Below are positions 53,587 through 62,673 of a DNA stretch of 64,000 nucleotides, one piece after another. Below the pieces are notes generated by a model that saw nothing but the letters and a program-made list of their open reading frames with translations, did not search any database and was not told where the DNA came from. Numbering within the stretch: the first letter of the stretch is position 1; the number at the start of each line of letters is the position of its first letter. Source of the DNA: an uncultured Cohaesibacter sp. (GTDB taxonomy: Bacteria > Pseudomonadota > Alphaproteobacteria > Rhizobiales > Cohaesibacteraceae); NCBI RefSeq assembly GCF_963662805.1, contig NZ_OY759868.1, positions 62,001 to 126,000 of the forward strand, given 5' to 3'. Both the position numbers and the translations under genes were made by a program.

Positions 53587-56500
53587 TCAAGGTCTGTAGT
53601 TGAGAATCGGCGCCAGCCAGCGCTCGGCTTCCTCGACCGTCCAGCCCTTTCTCTCAGCATAATCAGCCACCTGATCCCGCTCGATCTTGCCGACGCCGAA
53701 ATAGTGGCTGTCCGGATGAGCGAAATAGAGACCCGACACCGCAGACCCCGGCACCATGGCAAAGCTCTCGGTCAACCTGATTCCCGTCGCCGCTTCTGCA
53801 TCGAGAAGCTTGAACAAAGTTTCCTTCTCGGTGTGATCCGGCTGGGCCGGATAACCAGCGGCTGGACGGATGCCCTGATAGGTCTCGGCGATCAGCTCCT
53901 CTTTGCTCAGGGTCTCATCGGCAGCATAGCCCCAAAGCTCCTTGCGCACTTTCTGGTGCATCGCCTCGGCAAAGGCCTCCGCCAGACGATCCGCCAGCGC
54001 CTGCAACAGGATCTTGGAGTAGTCATCCCCGGCCGCCTCGAAGGCAGCAACCCGCTCGCTCTCGCCGAAACCGGTCGAGACAGCAAAACCGCCGATATAG
54101 TCCTTCACGCCACTGTCGACCGGAGCCACGAAATCGCTGATCGAGACATTGGCCCGGGCCGACCGACCAGCAATCTGCTGCCTCAGGCCATGGAAACGAG
54201 CCACCTCTTCGCTGCGAGCCTCATCGGAATAGATCGCAATGTCGTCGCCAACCCCGTTGGCTGGCCACAGGCCGATCACCGCACGCGCCGTCAGCCACTT
54301 CTCCTCAACGATTTGCTTGAGCATCGCCTGCGCATCGTTGAACAGGCTGGTTGCCGCTTCACCGTAGGTGTCGTCGGTGAGGATTGCCGGATAGCGTCCC
54401 TTCATCTCCCAGGTCGAGAAGAAGGGTGTCCAGTCGATATAGGGCACAAGAGACGCGATGTCATAGCTCTCGAAAACCTTGGTGCCTGTGAAGCCGGGAG
54501 CCACCGGGCTATATCCGGCCCAGTCAATCTTCAGCCCGTTTCCCCGCGCATCGGCGATGGTCAGGCGCTTTTTCTTGTCCTGAGCCGCTTCATGCTTGGT
54601 GCGAACCTGCACATAGGTATTCTTGATGTCGGCGACATAGTCTTCCTTGTCACGCGAGAGCAGCTTGGTCGCCACCCCGACCGCACGGCTGGCATCGGTC
54701 ACATAGATTGCCTGCCCCCGGTGATAGTTGGGAGCGATTTTCACGGCCGTATGCACCTGCGAGGTGGTCGCACCACCAATCATCAGCGGCTGATCAAAGC
54801 CTTCGCGTTCCAGTTCGGCAGCGACATGGCACATTTCGTCAAGGGACGGCGTGATCAGGCCCGACAGGCCAATGATGTCCACCTTCTCGCGACGTGCGGC
54901 TTCAAGGATGTCATTGGCAGGCACCATGACCCCCAGATCAACCACTTCATAACCGTTGCATTGAAGCACCACGCCGACGATATTCTTGCCGATGTCATGC
55001 ACATCGCCCTTCACGGTGGCCATCAGAACCTTGCCGGCGCTCGTCTTCTCGCCTGCCTGCTCCTCTTCCATGAAAGGCATCAGATAGGCCACCGCCTTCT
55101 TCATCACACGGGCCGACTTGACCACCTGCGGCAGGAACATCTTGCCATCGCCAAACAGATCGCCAACCACATTCATGCCGTCCATCAACGGCCCCTCGAT
55201 CACATCGAGCGTGCGGGTGGACTTTTGCCGCGCTTCTTCAACGTCCTGCTCAACATAGTCGCCAATGCCCTTGACGAGCGCATGCTCGAGCCGCTTCTCG
55301 ACCGGCAGCTCGCGCCATGCCTGATCGACGACCTTCGCCTCGCCCTTCTGGTGCAGATAGCGCTCGGCAACTTCCAGCAGGCGATCCGTTGCGTCTTCAC
55401 GCCGGTTCAGCACCACATCCTCGATGCGTTCGAGCAGATCCTTGTCGATCTGATCATAGACCATCAACTGGCCCGCATTGACGATGGACATATCGAGTCC
55501 GACCTTGATGGCATGATAAAGGAAGGCCGAATGCATCGCTTCGCGCACCAGATTGTTGCCACGGAACGAGAAGCTGAGGTTGGACAGACCGCCGGACACA
55601 TGAGCATGGGGCAGATTCTTGCGAATCCACTTGGTCGCCTCGATGAAATCGACGCCATAATTGTTATGCTCCTCGATCCCCGTCGCCACAGCAAAGACGT
55701 TCGGATCGAAGATGATGTCTTCGGGCGCAAAACCGACCTCGTTGACGAGGATGTCGTAGGACTTCTTGCAGATCTCGATCTTGCGCTCGTAGCTGTCCGC
55801 CTGCCCGTTCTCATCGAACGCCATGACGACAACCGCCGCGCCATATCGCTGAATCAGCTTGGCATGCTCGACAAAGGCTTCCTTGCCTTCCTTCATGGAA
55901 ATCGAGTTGACCACCGACTTGCCCTGAAGGCACTTCAGACCGGCTTCGATGACACTCCATTTAGAACTGTCCACCATCACCGGCACGCGGGAAATATCCG
56001 GTTCCGAGACGATCAGATGGAGGAAGGTGGCCATTGCCTCCTCAGAATCCAGCAAGCCCTCATCCATGTTCACGTCAATGATCTGCGCGCCGCTTTCCAC
56101 CTGCTGGCGGGCAACATCGAGCGCGGCTTCATAATTGCCGTCCTTGATCAGATTGCGGAACTTGGCCGATCCGGTCACGTTGGTGCGTTCACCGATGTTG
56201 ACGAAATTCGTCTCAGGCGTCAGCGTGAAGGGCTCCAGACCCGACAGACGCATGTAAGGCTGGATCTCGGGGACATTGCGCACCGGGTATTTCTTCACCG
56301 TGTCGGCAATCGCTTTGATATGCGGCGGCGTCGTGCCGCAACAGCCACCGACGATATTGATCAGACCATCGCGTGCAAAGCCGTCGATGATGCTGGCCAT
56401 ATGTTCCGGGCTCTCGTCATACTCACCGAATTCGTTTGGCAGACCGGCGTTCGGATAGGTCGAAACCAGCGTCTCGGCAACGCGGGAGATCGCGTCCACA

Positions 56501-57285
56501 TGCTGGCGCAGCTCCGCCGCACCAAGGGCGCAGTTGAGGCCCACGGCGAAGGGTTTTGCGTGGCGAACCGAGTGATAGAAGGCCTCAGCGGTCTGGCCGG
56601 ACAGAGTCCGTCCCGACTTGTCGGTGATGGTGCCTGAAATGATCACCGGCCAGCGCATACCACGCGCCTCGAATTCATCCTCGATCGCGAACAGGGCAGC
56701 TTTGGCATTAAGCGTATCAAAGATCGTCTCGACCGCCAGCGCATCAGCCCCGCCATCCAACAGGCCGCGAGCGGCTTCGCGATAGGCGTCTTTCAGCTCA
56801 TCAAAGGAAATGGCCCGGAAACCCGGATTGTTCACGTCCGGCGAGATGGAGGCGGTCCGGTTGGTCGGCCCCATGGCCCCAAGCACAAAGCACTGCCGTC
56901 CCGGCTCTTTGGCCATCACCTCGTCGGCCGCTTCCTTGGCTCGCCGTGCCCCTTCCACGTTCAGCTCATAGGCCAGATGCTCCATGGCATAATCGGCCTG
57001 CGCAATCGTGGTCGAGGAGAAAGTGTTGGTTCCGGCAAAATCCGCCCCGGCCTCGAAATACTGCCGGTGAATGTCGCGAATGGCATCAGGCACCGTGATC
57101 GACAACAGATCGTTGTTGCCCTTGAGATCCTGATTCCAGCTCTTGAACCGTTCGCCGCGAAAATCCTCTTCCGACAATCCCAGACGCTGGATCATCGTGC
57201 CCATCGCACCATCGAGGATGAGGATACGCTCCGCAGCGAGGCGGGTCAGCTGATCAAAGGACGGGCTCAGTGGCAGGCTCGGCAT
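53587..57285 (-). CDS. metH: Cobalamin-dependent methionine synthase MetH
   Basis: A 1232-residue enzyme that transfers a methyl group from methyltetrahydrofolate to homocysteine through cobalamin. Full domain set: homocysteine-binding barrel (zinc cysteines in NIVGGCCGTTPPHIKAI), pterin-binding barrel (FVNIGERTNVTGSAKFRNLI), cobalamin cap, B12-binding Rossmann domain with DVHDIGKN (His763 as lower axial ligand), and the C-terminal activation domain (ending in YFGVGKIERDQVADYAERKG). It is the last gene of sahR-metF-metH. Confidence 0.97.
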   Translation of the reverse strand: MPSLPLSPSFDQLTRLAAERILILDGAMGTMIQRLGLSEEDFRGERFKSWNQDLKGNNDLLSITVPDAIRDIHRQYFEAGADFAGTNTFSSTTIAQADYAMEHLAYELNVEGARRAKEAADEVMAKEPGRQCFVLGAMGPTNRTASISPDVNNPGFRAISFDELKDAYREAARGLLDGGADALAVETIFDTLNAKAALFAIEDEFEARGMRWPVIISGTITDKSGRTLSGQTAEAFYHSVRHAKPFAVGLNCALGAAELRQHVDAISRVAETLVSTYPNAGLPNEFGEYDESPEHMASIIDGFARDGLINIVGGCCGTTPPHIKAIADTVKKYPVRNVPEIQPYMRLSGLEPFTLTPETNFVNIGERTNVTGSAKFRNLIKDGNYEAALDVARQQVESGAQIIDVNMDEGLLDSEEAMATFLHLIVSEPDISRVPVMVDSSKWSVIEAGLKCLQGKSVVNSISMKEGKEAFVEHAKLIQRYGAAVVVMAFDENGQADSYERKIEICKKSYDILVNEVGFAPEDIIFDPNVFAVATGIEEHNNYGVDFIEATKWIRKNLPHAHVSGGLSNLSFSFRGNNLVREAMHSAFLYHAIKVGLDMSIVNAGQLMVYDQIDKDLLERIEDVVLNRREDATDRLLEVAERYLHQKGEAKVVDQAWRELPVEKRLEHALVKGIGDYVEQDVEEARQKSTRTLDVIEGPLMDGMNVVGDLFGDGKMFLPQVVKSARVMKKAVAYLMPFMEEEQAGEKTSAGKVLMATVKGDVHDIGKNIVGVVLQCNGYEVVDLGVMVPANDILEAARREKVDIIGLSGLITPSLDEMCHVAAELEREGFDQPLMIGGATTSQVHTAVKIAPNYHRGQAIYVTDASRAVGVATKLLSRDKEDYVADIKNTYVQVRTKHEAAQDKKKRLTIADARGNGLKIDWAGYSPVAPGFTGTKVFESYDIASLVPYIDWTPFFSTWEMKGRYPAILTDDTYGEAATSLFNDAQAMLKQIVEEKWLTARAVIGLWPANGVGDDIAIYSDEARSEEVARFHGLRQQIAGRSARANVSISDFVAPVDSGVKDYIGGFAVSTGFGESERVAAFEAAGDDYSKILLQALADRLAEAFAEAMHQKVRKELWGYAADETLSKEELIAETYQGIRPAAGYPAQPDHTEKETLFKLLDAEAATGIRLTESFAMVPGSAVSGLYFAHPDSHYFGVGKIERDQVADYAERKGWTVEEAERWLAPILNYRP

Positions 57286-57312
57286 AGGCTTCTTCCTTCA
57301 CTCTCAAAGAGG

Positions 57313-57333
57313 TGCGAGGCCTCTCGCCTCGCA
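57313..57333 (-). other. Hairpin between metF and metH
   Basis: TGCGAGG (57313-57319) and CCTCGCA (57327-57333) form a seven-bp stem with a seven-base loop in the 80-base metF-metH spacer, about 28 bases upstream of the metH start. It has no T run, so it is more likely an RNA-processing or stability element than a terminator. Confidence 0.35.
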
Positions 57334-57365
57334 TGTGTTTCATTCTGTGTTTTTGTATGGCGCTC

Positions 57366-58280
57366 TCAGGCGCCAACCGCCTTCTTGACCGGCCGCATAC
57401 CGAGCAGATGACAGATGGCATAGACCAGATTGGCGCGGTTCAGCGTATAGAAGTGAAACTCGTCAACGCCCCGTGCATGGAGATCCTCCACCTGCTCGGC
57501 AGCCATCGCGGCAGACACCAGCCGGTGCGTGTCCGGATCGTCCTCAAGGCCTTCGAACCGGTTGGCGAGCCACTGTGGCACGCTTGCTCCGGCTCTGGTG
57601 GCAAAGCCTGCAGCTTGCGTGAAATTGTGGATCGGCATGATACCCGGCACAATGGGAATGAAGATCCCTGCCCGGCGCACCCGTTCCACATAGGCTTCAT
57701 AAAGGTCATTATCAAAGAAGAATTGCGTGATCGCCTTGGTCGCACCTGCGTCCACCTTCTGGCGCAACAGCTCGATGTCCGTCGCGAAGTCGGGGCTTTC
57801 GGGATGCTTTTCTGGATAGGCCGAGACGAAAACATCGAATTCGCCGAGCTCCTTGATCCCGGCAACAAGCTGGGGTGAGCCCGCATAGCCGCCCTCGTGC
57901 GCCACATATTTGCTGCCCACACCGTCAGCCGGATCGCCGCGCAGGGCCACGATCTGCCTCACACCGATCTCGCCATAGGAGCGGATGACGTCGTTGACTT
58001 CTTCCTTGGTCGCCCCGACACAGGTCAGATGCGCCGCCGTCGGAATGCCTGCTTCCTTGATGATGCGCTCGACCGTGGCATGGGTCCTCTCGCGGGTGGA
58101 GCCGCCCGCCCCATAGGTGACCGAGACGAACTCGGGAGCCAGAGGCGCAAGGCGCTGCACGCTTTCCCAGAGCATTGCCTCCATCTTCTCCGATTTGGGC
58201 GGGAAGAATTCGAAGGAGATTTTCAGCTTGTCCGCGGACCGGCTTCTGCGACCGCTGCGTTCAGCATTGGGTGTCATCAT
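57366..58280 (-). CDS. metF: 5,10-methylenetetrahydrofolate reductase MetF
   Basis: A 304-residue FAD enzyme that produces the methyltetrahydrofolate used by MetH. ISFEFFPPKSE, FVSVTYGAGGSTRERT, HLTCVGATKEEV, VALRGDPADG, and KAITQFFFDNDLYEAYVER in part are family motifs. The start may be either of two adjacent ATG codons (58280 or 58277). It lies 80 bases upstream of metH and 123 bases downstream of the regulator. Confidence 0.95.
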   Translation of the reverse strand: MMTPNAERSGRRSRSADKLKISFEFFPPKSEKMEAMLWESVQRLAPLAPEFVSVTYGAGGSTRERTHATVERIIKEAGIPTAAHLTCVGATKEEVNDVIRSYGEIGVRQIVALRGDPADGVGSKYVAHEGGYAGSPQLVAGIKELGEFDVFVSAYPEKHPESPDFATDIELLRQKVDAGATKAITQFFFDNDLYEAYVERVRRAGIFIPIVPGIMPIHNFTQAAGFATRAGASVPQWLANRFEGLEDDPDTHRLVSAAMAAEQVEDLHARGVDEFHFYTLNRANLVYAICHLLGMRPVKKAVGA

Positions 58281-58403
58281 ATTTCTTTCGTCTGGACCAG
58301 ACCCGTCCGGCTATGAAGTGGAAGGAACCATAATACCGGAAGTCTGTTGATCAAATCTGAGCGGCCATCCGAGGAATGACCGACTTGGAATATCTGGGAG
58401 GTG

Positions 58404-59387
58404 TCAGGTTCGGCGCCCCGTTTCACCGGTCTTTCTGGCCAGCCAGATGGTCACGGTCAACTGTGCCGAATAGGCCTCATCGGGCATCATCTCGGGCTGA
58501 AGATCCCGAGCTAGCTCAACGGTGAAGCCTGCCTGCTCCATCCAGCGGCGCATGACGTCATGGGAGAATCCCAATCGTCTGTGCGCATGTTCCTTTCGCA
58601 AGAATTCATGATCATGTGGTGCGAAGTCGACCACCAGGATCCGCCCGTCAGGCACCATGACATTGGCCGCTTCAAACAGGGCCGCCGCCGGATCATCAAG
58701 ATAATGAAGCACCTGATGCAGGGTGACGAGATCGAACCGGCGATCAAGAGACGCCAAATCAAGGATATCACCCTGCTGGACATGAAGATGGCCATGATTG
58801 GGGCCATCCAGCCGCGAGCGGGCAATCGCCAGCATGGGCCGGTTGACGTCGATCCCCAAGCCCTGACGGCAAATTCCTGCCAACAGGGACAGGATGCTGC
58901 CGGTGCCGGTACCAAGATCAAGAAGACGCTCGACCGGCGCGTCCCCGAGAGCAGAGACGATCGCGGCTTCCACTGCGCTTTCGGGCGCATGCAGGCGGCG
59001 CAGTTCGTCCCAATGCTCCGCATTGAACTGGAAATAGTCCGCAGCCTGTTGGGCATTGGTGGCCTTGATCTGATGCAGGCGCTCCAGATCCCGGCGCAGC
59101 ATGACATCGCTGCGATCCAGAAGCTTGAGGGATGCGGCCAACAGATCGCTCTTGGCTTCATCCTGTGTCAGGCAATAATAGACCCATGCGCCTTCGGGCA
59201 GGCGCTCAACCAGCCCGGCCTCGTACAAAAGCTTCAGATGGCGCGAAATACGCGGCTGGCTCTGATTGAGGATCGCCGTCAGGTCCTTGACCGACAGATC
59301 CCCCTCCGCCAACAGCGCAAGCAGCCGCAATCGCGTCACCTCGCCACTGGCCTTCAACAAACCAACCATTTCTTCAAGTGCAAGCAT
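58404..59387 (-). CDS. sahR: ArsR-type regulator fused to a SAM methyltransferase domain (SahR-like)
   Basis: A 327-residue protein. The N-terminal winged helix of ArsR type (EVTRLRLLALLAEGDLSV; NQSQPRISRHLKLLYEAG) is followed by a methyltransferase domain with LLDLGTGTGSILSLLAG, LGIDVNRPML and LVTLHQVLHYL. Fusions of this kind in proteobacteria include SahR, which responds to S-adenosylhomocysteine and controls methionine-cycle genes. The position directly upstream of metF-metH and the palindrome overlapping its own promoter region support that role. The ATG at 59387 has GAGGG upstream; an in-frame start at 59447 would run through the palindrome. Confidence 0.85.
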   Translation of the reverse strand: MLALEEMVGLLKASGEVTRLRLLALLAEGDLSVKDLTAILNQSQPRISRHLKLLYEAGLVERLPEGAWVYYCLTQDEAKSDLLAASLKLLDRSDVMLRRDLERLHQIKATNAQQAADYFQFNAEHWDELRRLHAPESAVEAAIVSALGDAPVERLLDLGTGTGSILSLLAGICRQGLGIDVNRPMLAIARSRLDGPNHGHLHVQQGDILDLASLDRRFDLVTLHQVLHYLDDPAAALFEAANVMVPDGRILVVDFAPHDHEFLRKEHAHRRLGFSHDVMRRWMEQAGFTVELARDLQPEMMPDEAYSAQLTVTIWLARKTGETGRRT

Positions 59388-59402
59388 GGATACCCTCAAA
59401 CA

Positions 59403-59420
59403 TATAAAGATATCTTTATA
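59403..59420. promoter_or_regulatory. 18-bp perfect palindrome, probable SahR operator
   Basis: TATAAAGATATCTTTATA is a perfect dyad 16-33 bases upstream of the regulator start codon. As I recall, SahR sites in alphaproteobacteria are AT-rich palindromes of the ATAAAGATATCTTTAT kind. It would place the whole sahR-metF-metH unit under autoregulation. Confidence 0.75.
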
Positions 59421-59494
59421 CGACGAGAATTTACCAATCAAGTCCATTCTTGCCGCTGCTCACAGCGCATTTTTCAAAAAAAGCCAGACAAAAC

Positions 59495-59521
59495 AAAACC
59501 CCACCATCAAGGCAGGGTTTT
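59495..59521 (-). terminator. Terminator of the DUF1244-gapR unit
   Basis: AAAACCC (59495-59501) pairs with GGGTTTT (59515-59521). On the minus strand the stem is followed by a further T-rich stretch. It lies 33 bases after the gapR stop. Confidence 0.65.
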
Positions 59522-59553
59522 GCACGTGATATCACGAATGAGCCTGAAAGCGC

Positions 59554-59811
59554 CTATTCGACGCTGTCGGCCATACCGAGGGCATGAAGATAGAGATCCA
59601 GAAGGGCCTCCATTTCCTGCCGTTCGTTGCTGTCCTGTTTGCGCATCCGCACGATCTGACGCATAACCTTTACGTCATAGCCATTGCCCTTGGCTTCCGC
59701 ATAGACATCCTTGATGTCGTCGGCAATCGCCTTCTTTTCTTCTTCGAGGCGTTCGATACGCTCAACGAACGCACGCAGCTGATCTGCAGCCACTCCACCA
59801 GCATTTGACAT
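59554..59811 (-). CDS. gapR: DUF2312 family nucleoid-associated protein GapR
   Basis: An 85-residue DUF2312 protein. It contains FVERIERLEEEKKAIADDIK, VYAEAKGNGYDVKVMRQIVR and ALLDLYLHALG, the near-invariant core of GapR. Caulobacter GapR forms clamps on overtwisted, AT-rich DNA ahead of replication forks and transcription. The ATG at 59811 has GGAG six bases upstream; an in-frame start at 59823 is possible. It is 94 bases downstream of the DUF1244 gene. Confidence 0.92.
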   Translation of the reverse strand: MSNAGGVAADQLRAFVERIERLEEEKKAIADDIKDVYAEAKGNGYDVKVMRQIVRMRKQDSNERQEMEALLDLYLHALGMADSVE

Positions 59812-59905
59812 TCTAAACTCCACATCTCGATCATGACCCGCCAGTTCCGAGTTAGCCTGCGGGCGGACACTGATCGCTCTCTAAATCATTTTTTCTGTGA
59901 CAGGA

Positions 59906-60202
59906 TCAACCCTGTTCGTGAATAGCTGTGAAAGCTTCAAGCTGTTCTTTGGATGCTTCGCGTTGATGGGATTGCTTCCATTCGTCATATGGCATGCCAT
60001 AGACGACTTCCCGCGCCTGACTTTCAGACATGTCGAAACCGGCCTCAACAGCCGCTTCCCTATACCATCGTGACAGGCAATTGCGACAAAAACCCGCCAG
60101 GTTCATCATGTCGATATTCTGCACATCGCTGCGCTCGCGGAGGTGCGCAACGAGCCGCCGAAAGGCGGCAGCTTCTAGCTTTTCGCGTTCACTATCGTCC
60201 AT
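59906..60202 (-). CDS. DUF1244 family protein
   Basis: A 98-residue protein with the family core NIDMMNLAGFCRNCLSRWYR and YGMPYDEWKQSHQ. The CRNC cysteines could bind a metal; function is not established. The ATG at 60202 has GGAAAG just upstream. It probably shares a transcript with gapR, a common neighbour in alphaproteobacteria. Confidence 0.88.
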   Translation of the reverse strand: MDDSEREKLEAAAFRRLVAHLRERSDVQNIDMMNLAGFCRNCLSRWYREAAVEAGFDMSESQAREVVYGMPYDEWKQSHQREASKEQLEAFTAIHEQG

Positions 60203-60693
60203 GGCTTTCCAGAAACAATTTCCCGATGGCATTGATTCCCGGAACGGCCCGCCCCGGGAACAGGCGCAGATAATAGCCGTTTGGCTTTCGAGAACAAGGG
60301 TGAATTGCCCCGTCCCTAAGCCAGCCTTCAGATTTGCGCACTATGCACAGGATAGACGAAAGACAAAGCCCCTTCGTCGCGATTCCGCCCCAGTCCTGCG
60401 CAACAGCATATCACACAGCCGTCATCCTATTTCGTTAGAGACATCCCATGTGATCAGCGAACCTTCCTCTCAGTCGACGATGCATCAAGGAGCGAACCCT
60501 GCGACAAGCGGGCCAAAGCGACCACCGTCAGGAGGCACGCCCAGGGCATTCAAAATCCATCCAGTCCGGGTAAAAACCCGCACGAAACGCAGAACAAGTT
60601 CGACTAATGTAGGAATATTCATTGACTTTATGGGCGTGAAACGCGAAACAAAAGGCGGCTACCCGACACTCGAACACAATAGTGCATAGCCCA
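60203..60693. other. Divergent intergenic region
   Basis: About 490 bases between the DUF1244 gene and the DUF1036 gene, which diverge. Open frames here lack ribosome binding sites and recognisable products. The two promoters must lie in it, but I cannot place them. Confidence 0.45.
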
Positions 60694-61140
60694 ATGATTG
60701 TTTGTGAAAATAAAAAGCGACTTTCAGCATCACGTTTTGCCCGGACGGTCGCGATTGCCAGCCTCGCAATGGCCGCAAGTTGCCTCAGCGCAGCGGCAGA
60801 CCTCCGCGTCTGCAACAAGACGAGCAGCACCATCGGTCTGGCAATCGGCTATGAGATGCAAGGCGACTGGATCAGCGAAGGCTGGTGGAATCTTGAGCAA
60901 AACAAGTGCGAGACCGTTCTGATGGGCATTCTCGTCAAGAACCGCTATCTCATCCATGCCATTGATTATGACAAGGGTGGACAGTGGAACGGGGAAACCT
61001 TCATGTGCACGCAAGATCTTGAGTTCAAGATCAAGGGCACGGAAGAATGCGTCGCAAGGGGATTTGAACGCACCGGCTTCTTCGAGATCGATACGGCCGG
61101 AAAACAGGATTATACGGTCCAATTGACCGATCAAGAATAG
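60694..61140 (+). CDS. DUF1036 family protein, exported
   Basis: A 148-residue protein with an N-terminal signal peptide (RTVAIASLAMAASCLSAAA) and the DUF1036 domain: LRVCNKTSSTIGLAIGYE, WISEGWWNLEQNKCETVL, YLIHAIDYDKGGQWNG and FMCTQDLEFKI. Conserved cysteines suggest disulfides in the periplasm. The pyruvate kinase gene starts ten bases after its stop, a pairing often seen in Rhizobiales. An in-frame GTG at 60682 is a less likely start. Confidence 0.87.
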   Translation: MIVCENKKRLSASRFARTVAIASLAMAASCLSAAADLRVCNKTSSTIGLAIGYEMQGDWISEGWWNLEQNKCETVLMGILVKNRYLIHAIDYDKGGQWNGETFMCTQDLEFKIKGTEECVARGFERTGFFEIDTAGKQDYTVQLTDQE

Positions 61141-61150
61141 GAAAGCTGTT

Positions 61151-62593
61151 GTGACTGTTAGAAGAAACCGAAAAGTGAAAATCCTGGCCACGCTCGGGCC
61201 TGCTTCTGAAACAAAGGAACAGATCAAAGAACTGTTTCTTGCCGGCGCTGATGTTTTCCGCATCAACATGAGCCATTCCGACCATCCGACCTTGCGCGAA
61301 CGCGTCGCCAAAATCCGTGAAGTCGAAAAGGAAGTCGGCCGCCCGATCGGCATTCTCGCCGACCTTCAGGGCCCCAAACTCCGCCTTGGCATCTTCAAAG
61401 ACACCAAGGTGACGCTTGAGAACGGCTCCAGCTTCACCCTCGACATGTCCGACAAGGAAGGCGACGTCACCCGCGTGCAACTGCCGCATCCCGAAATTTT
61501 CGGCTCCGTCAAGGAAGGCGACATTCTGCTGCTGGACGACGGCAAGGTTCGCCTCAGAACCATCGGCACCGCAGCTGACGCCATCCACACCGAAGTCGTT
61601 ACCGGCGGCCAGATCTCCAACCGCAAGGGCATCAGCTTTCCGGATTCGACCCTGTCCTTCTCGGCCCTGACCCCGAAAGACCGGTCGGACCTTGATGCTG
61701 CCGTAGAAGCCGAAGTGGACTGGATCGCCCTGTCCTTCGTACAGCGTCCCGAAGACGTTGCCGAAGTACGCAAGCTGTCCCGCGGCCGCACCGGCATTCT
61801 GTCCAAGATCGAAAAGCCGCAGGCCGTTGCCTGCCTCAACGAGATCATCGAGCTATCCGATGCCATCATGGTCGCCCGTGGTGACCTTGGCGTGGAAATG
61901 CCGCTCGAGAAAGTCCCCGGCGCACAGAAGCAGATCACCCGCGCCGCCCGTCAGGCTGGCAAGCCGGTCGTCGTTGCGACCCAGATGCTCGAATCGATGA
62001 TCACGTCACCGATGCCAACCCGCGCAGAGGCCTCCGACGTGGCAACCGCCGTGTTCGAGGGCGCTGACGCCGTGATGCTTTCCGCTGAATCTGCAGCTGG
62101 TCAGTTCCCGCGCGAAGCCGTGGCCATGATGAACCGCATTGCTGAAGAAGTGGAACAGGATCCCTACTACAGCAACATCATCTACGCTCAGCGTGCTGAG
62201 CCCGAAGCAACTGGTGCCGATGCGATTTCTGCTGCATCCCGCCAGATTGCCGAAACGCTGAACCTCGCCAGCATCGTCTGCTACACCTCGTCGGGCACCA
62301 CCGGCCTGCGTGCAGCCCGCGAACGGCCACAGACCCCGATCATCACCCTGAGCCCGATCAACGCCACCGCGCGTCGCCTGTCTCTGGTGTGGGGCCTGCA
62401 CTGCATCGTATCTGAGGACGCCGGCACCCTCGACCAGATGGTCGACCGCGCCTGCAGCACCGCCTATTCCGAAGGCTTTGCCAAACCGGGTCAGCGCGTC
62501 ATCATCACCGCAGGCGTACCGCTCGGCACCCCCGGCGCCACCAACATGCTGCGCATCGCCTTTGTCGGTAGCGACGGCCTTGGCGGCATCTGA
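61151..62593 (+). CDS. pyk: Pyruvate kinase
   Basis: A 480-residue glycolytic enzyme converting phosphoenolpyruvate and ADP to pyruvate and ATP. ILATLGPAS, FRINMSHSD, ILSKIEKPQAV (catalytic lysine) and IMVARGDLGVEMP are visible. In the motif GPKLRLG a lysine replaces the glutamate (GPEIR) of K+-dependent enzymes, which predicts independence from K+. The start is GTG at 61151 with AGGAAA six bases upstream. A strong terminator follows. Confidence 0.96.
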   Translation: MTVRRNRKVKILATLGPASETKEQIKELFLAGADVFRINMSHSDHPTLRERVAKIREVEKEVGRPIGILADLQGPKLRLGIFKDTKVTLENGSSFTLDMSDKEGDVTRVQLPHPEIFGSVKEGDILLLDDGKVRLRTIGTAADAIHTEVVTGGQISNRKGISFPDSTLSFSALTPKDRSDLDAAVEAEVDWIALSFVQRPEDVAEVRKLSRGRTGILSKIEKPQAVACLNEIIELSDAIMVARGDLGVEMPLEKVPGAQKQITRAARQAGKPVVVATQMLESMITSPMPTRAEASDVATAVFEGADAVMLSAESAAGQFPREAVAMMNRIAEEVEQDPYYSNIIYAQRAEPEATGADAISAASRQIAETLNLASIVCYTSSGTTGLRAARERPQTPIITLSPINATARRLSLVWGLHCIVSEDAGTLDQMVDRACSTAYSEGFAKPGQRVIITAGVPLGTPGATNMLRIAFVGSDGLGGI

Positions 62594-62616
62594 GCCCCGC
62601 CCAATGGATCAAACAG

Positions 62617-62646
62617 AAAAGGGCCGGTCACCAGACCGGCCCTTTT
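62617..62646 (+). terminator. Terminator of pyk
   Basis: Twelve-bp stem AAAAGGGCCGGT (62617-62628) with ACCGGCCCTTTT (62635-62646), six-base loop, T-rich end. It lies 24 bases after the pyk stop and 28 bases before the chemoreceptor remnant, whose minus-strand transcript it could also end. Confidence 0.85.
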
Positions 62647-62673
62647 TGATTTTCGGAACGACAAAGCTTAGTG

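Noticed and set aside
53704..56637. 977-codon plus-strand frame opposite metH
   Set aside because: Antisense shadow of metH. The translated sequence has no motif and is rich in His/Arg/Gln as shadows usually are.
60030..60689. 219-codon plus-strand frame between DUF1244 and DUF1036 genes
   Set aside because: Half of it is antisense to the DUF1244 gene and the rest is Arg/Ser/Pro-rich without any motif.
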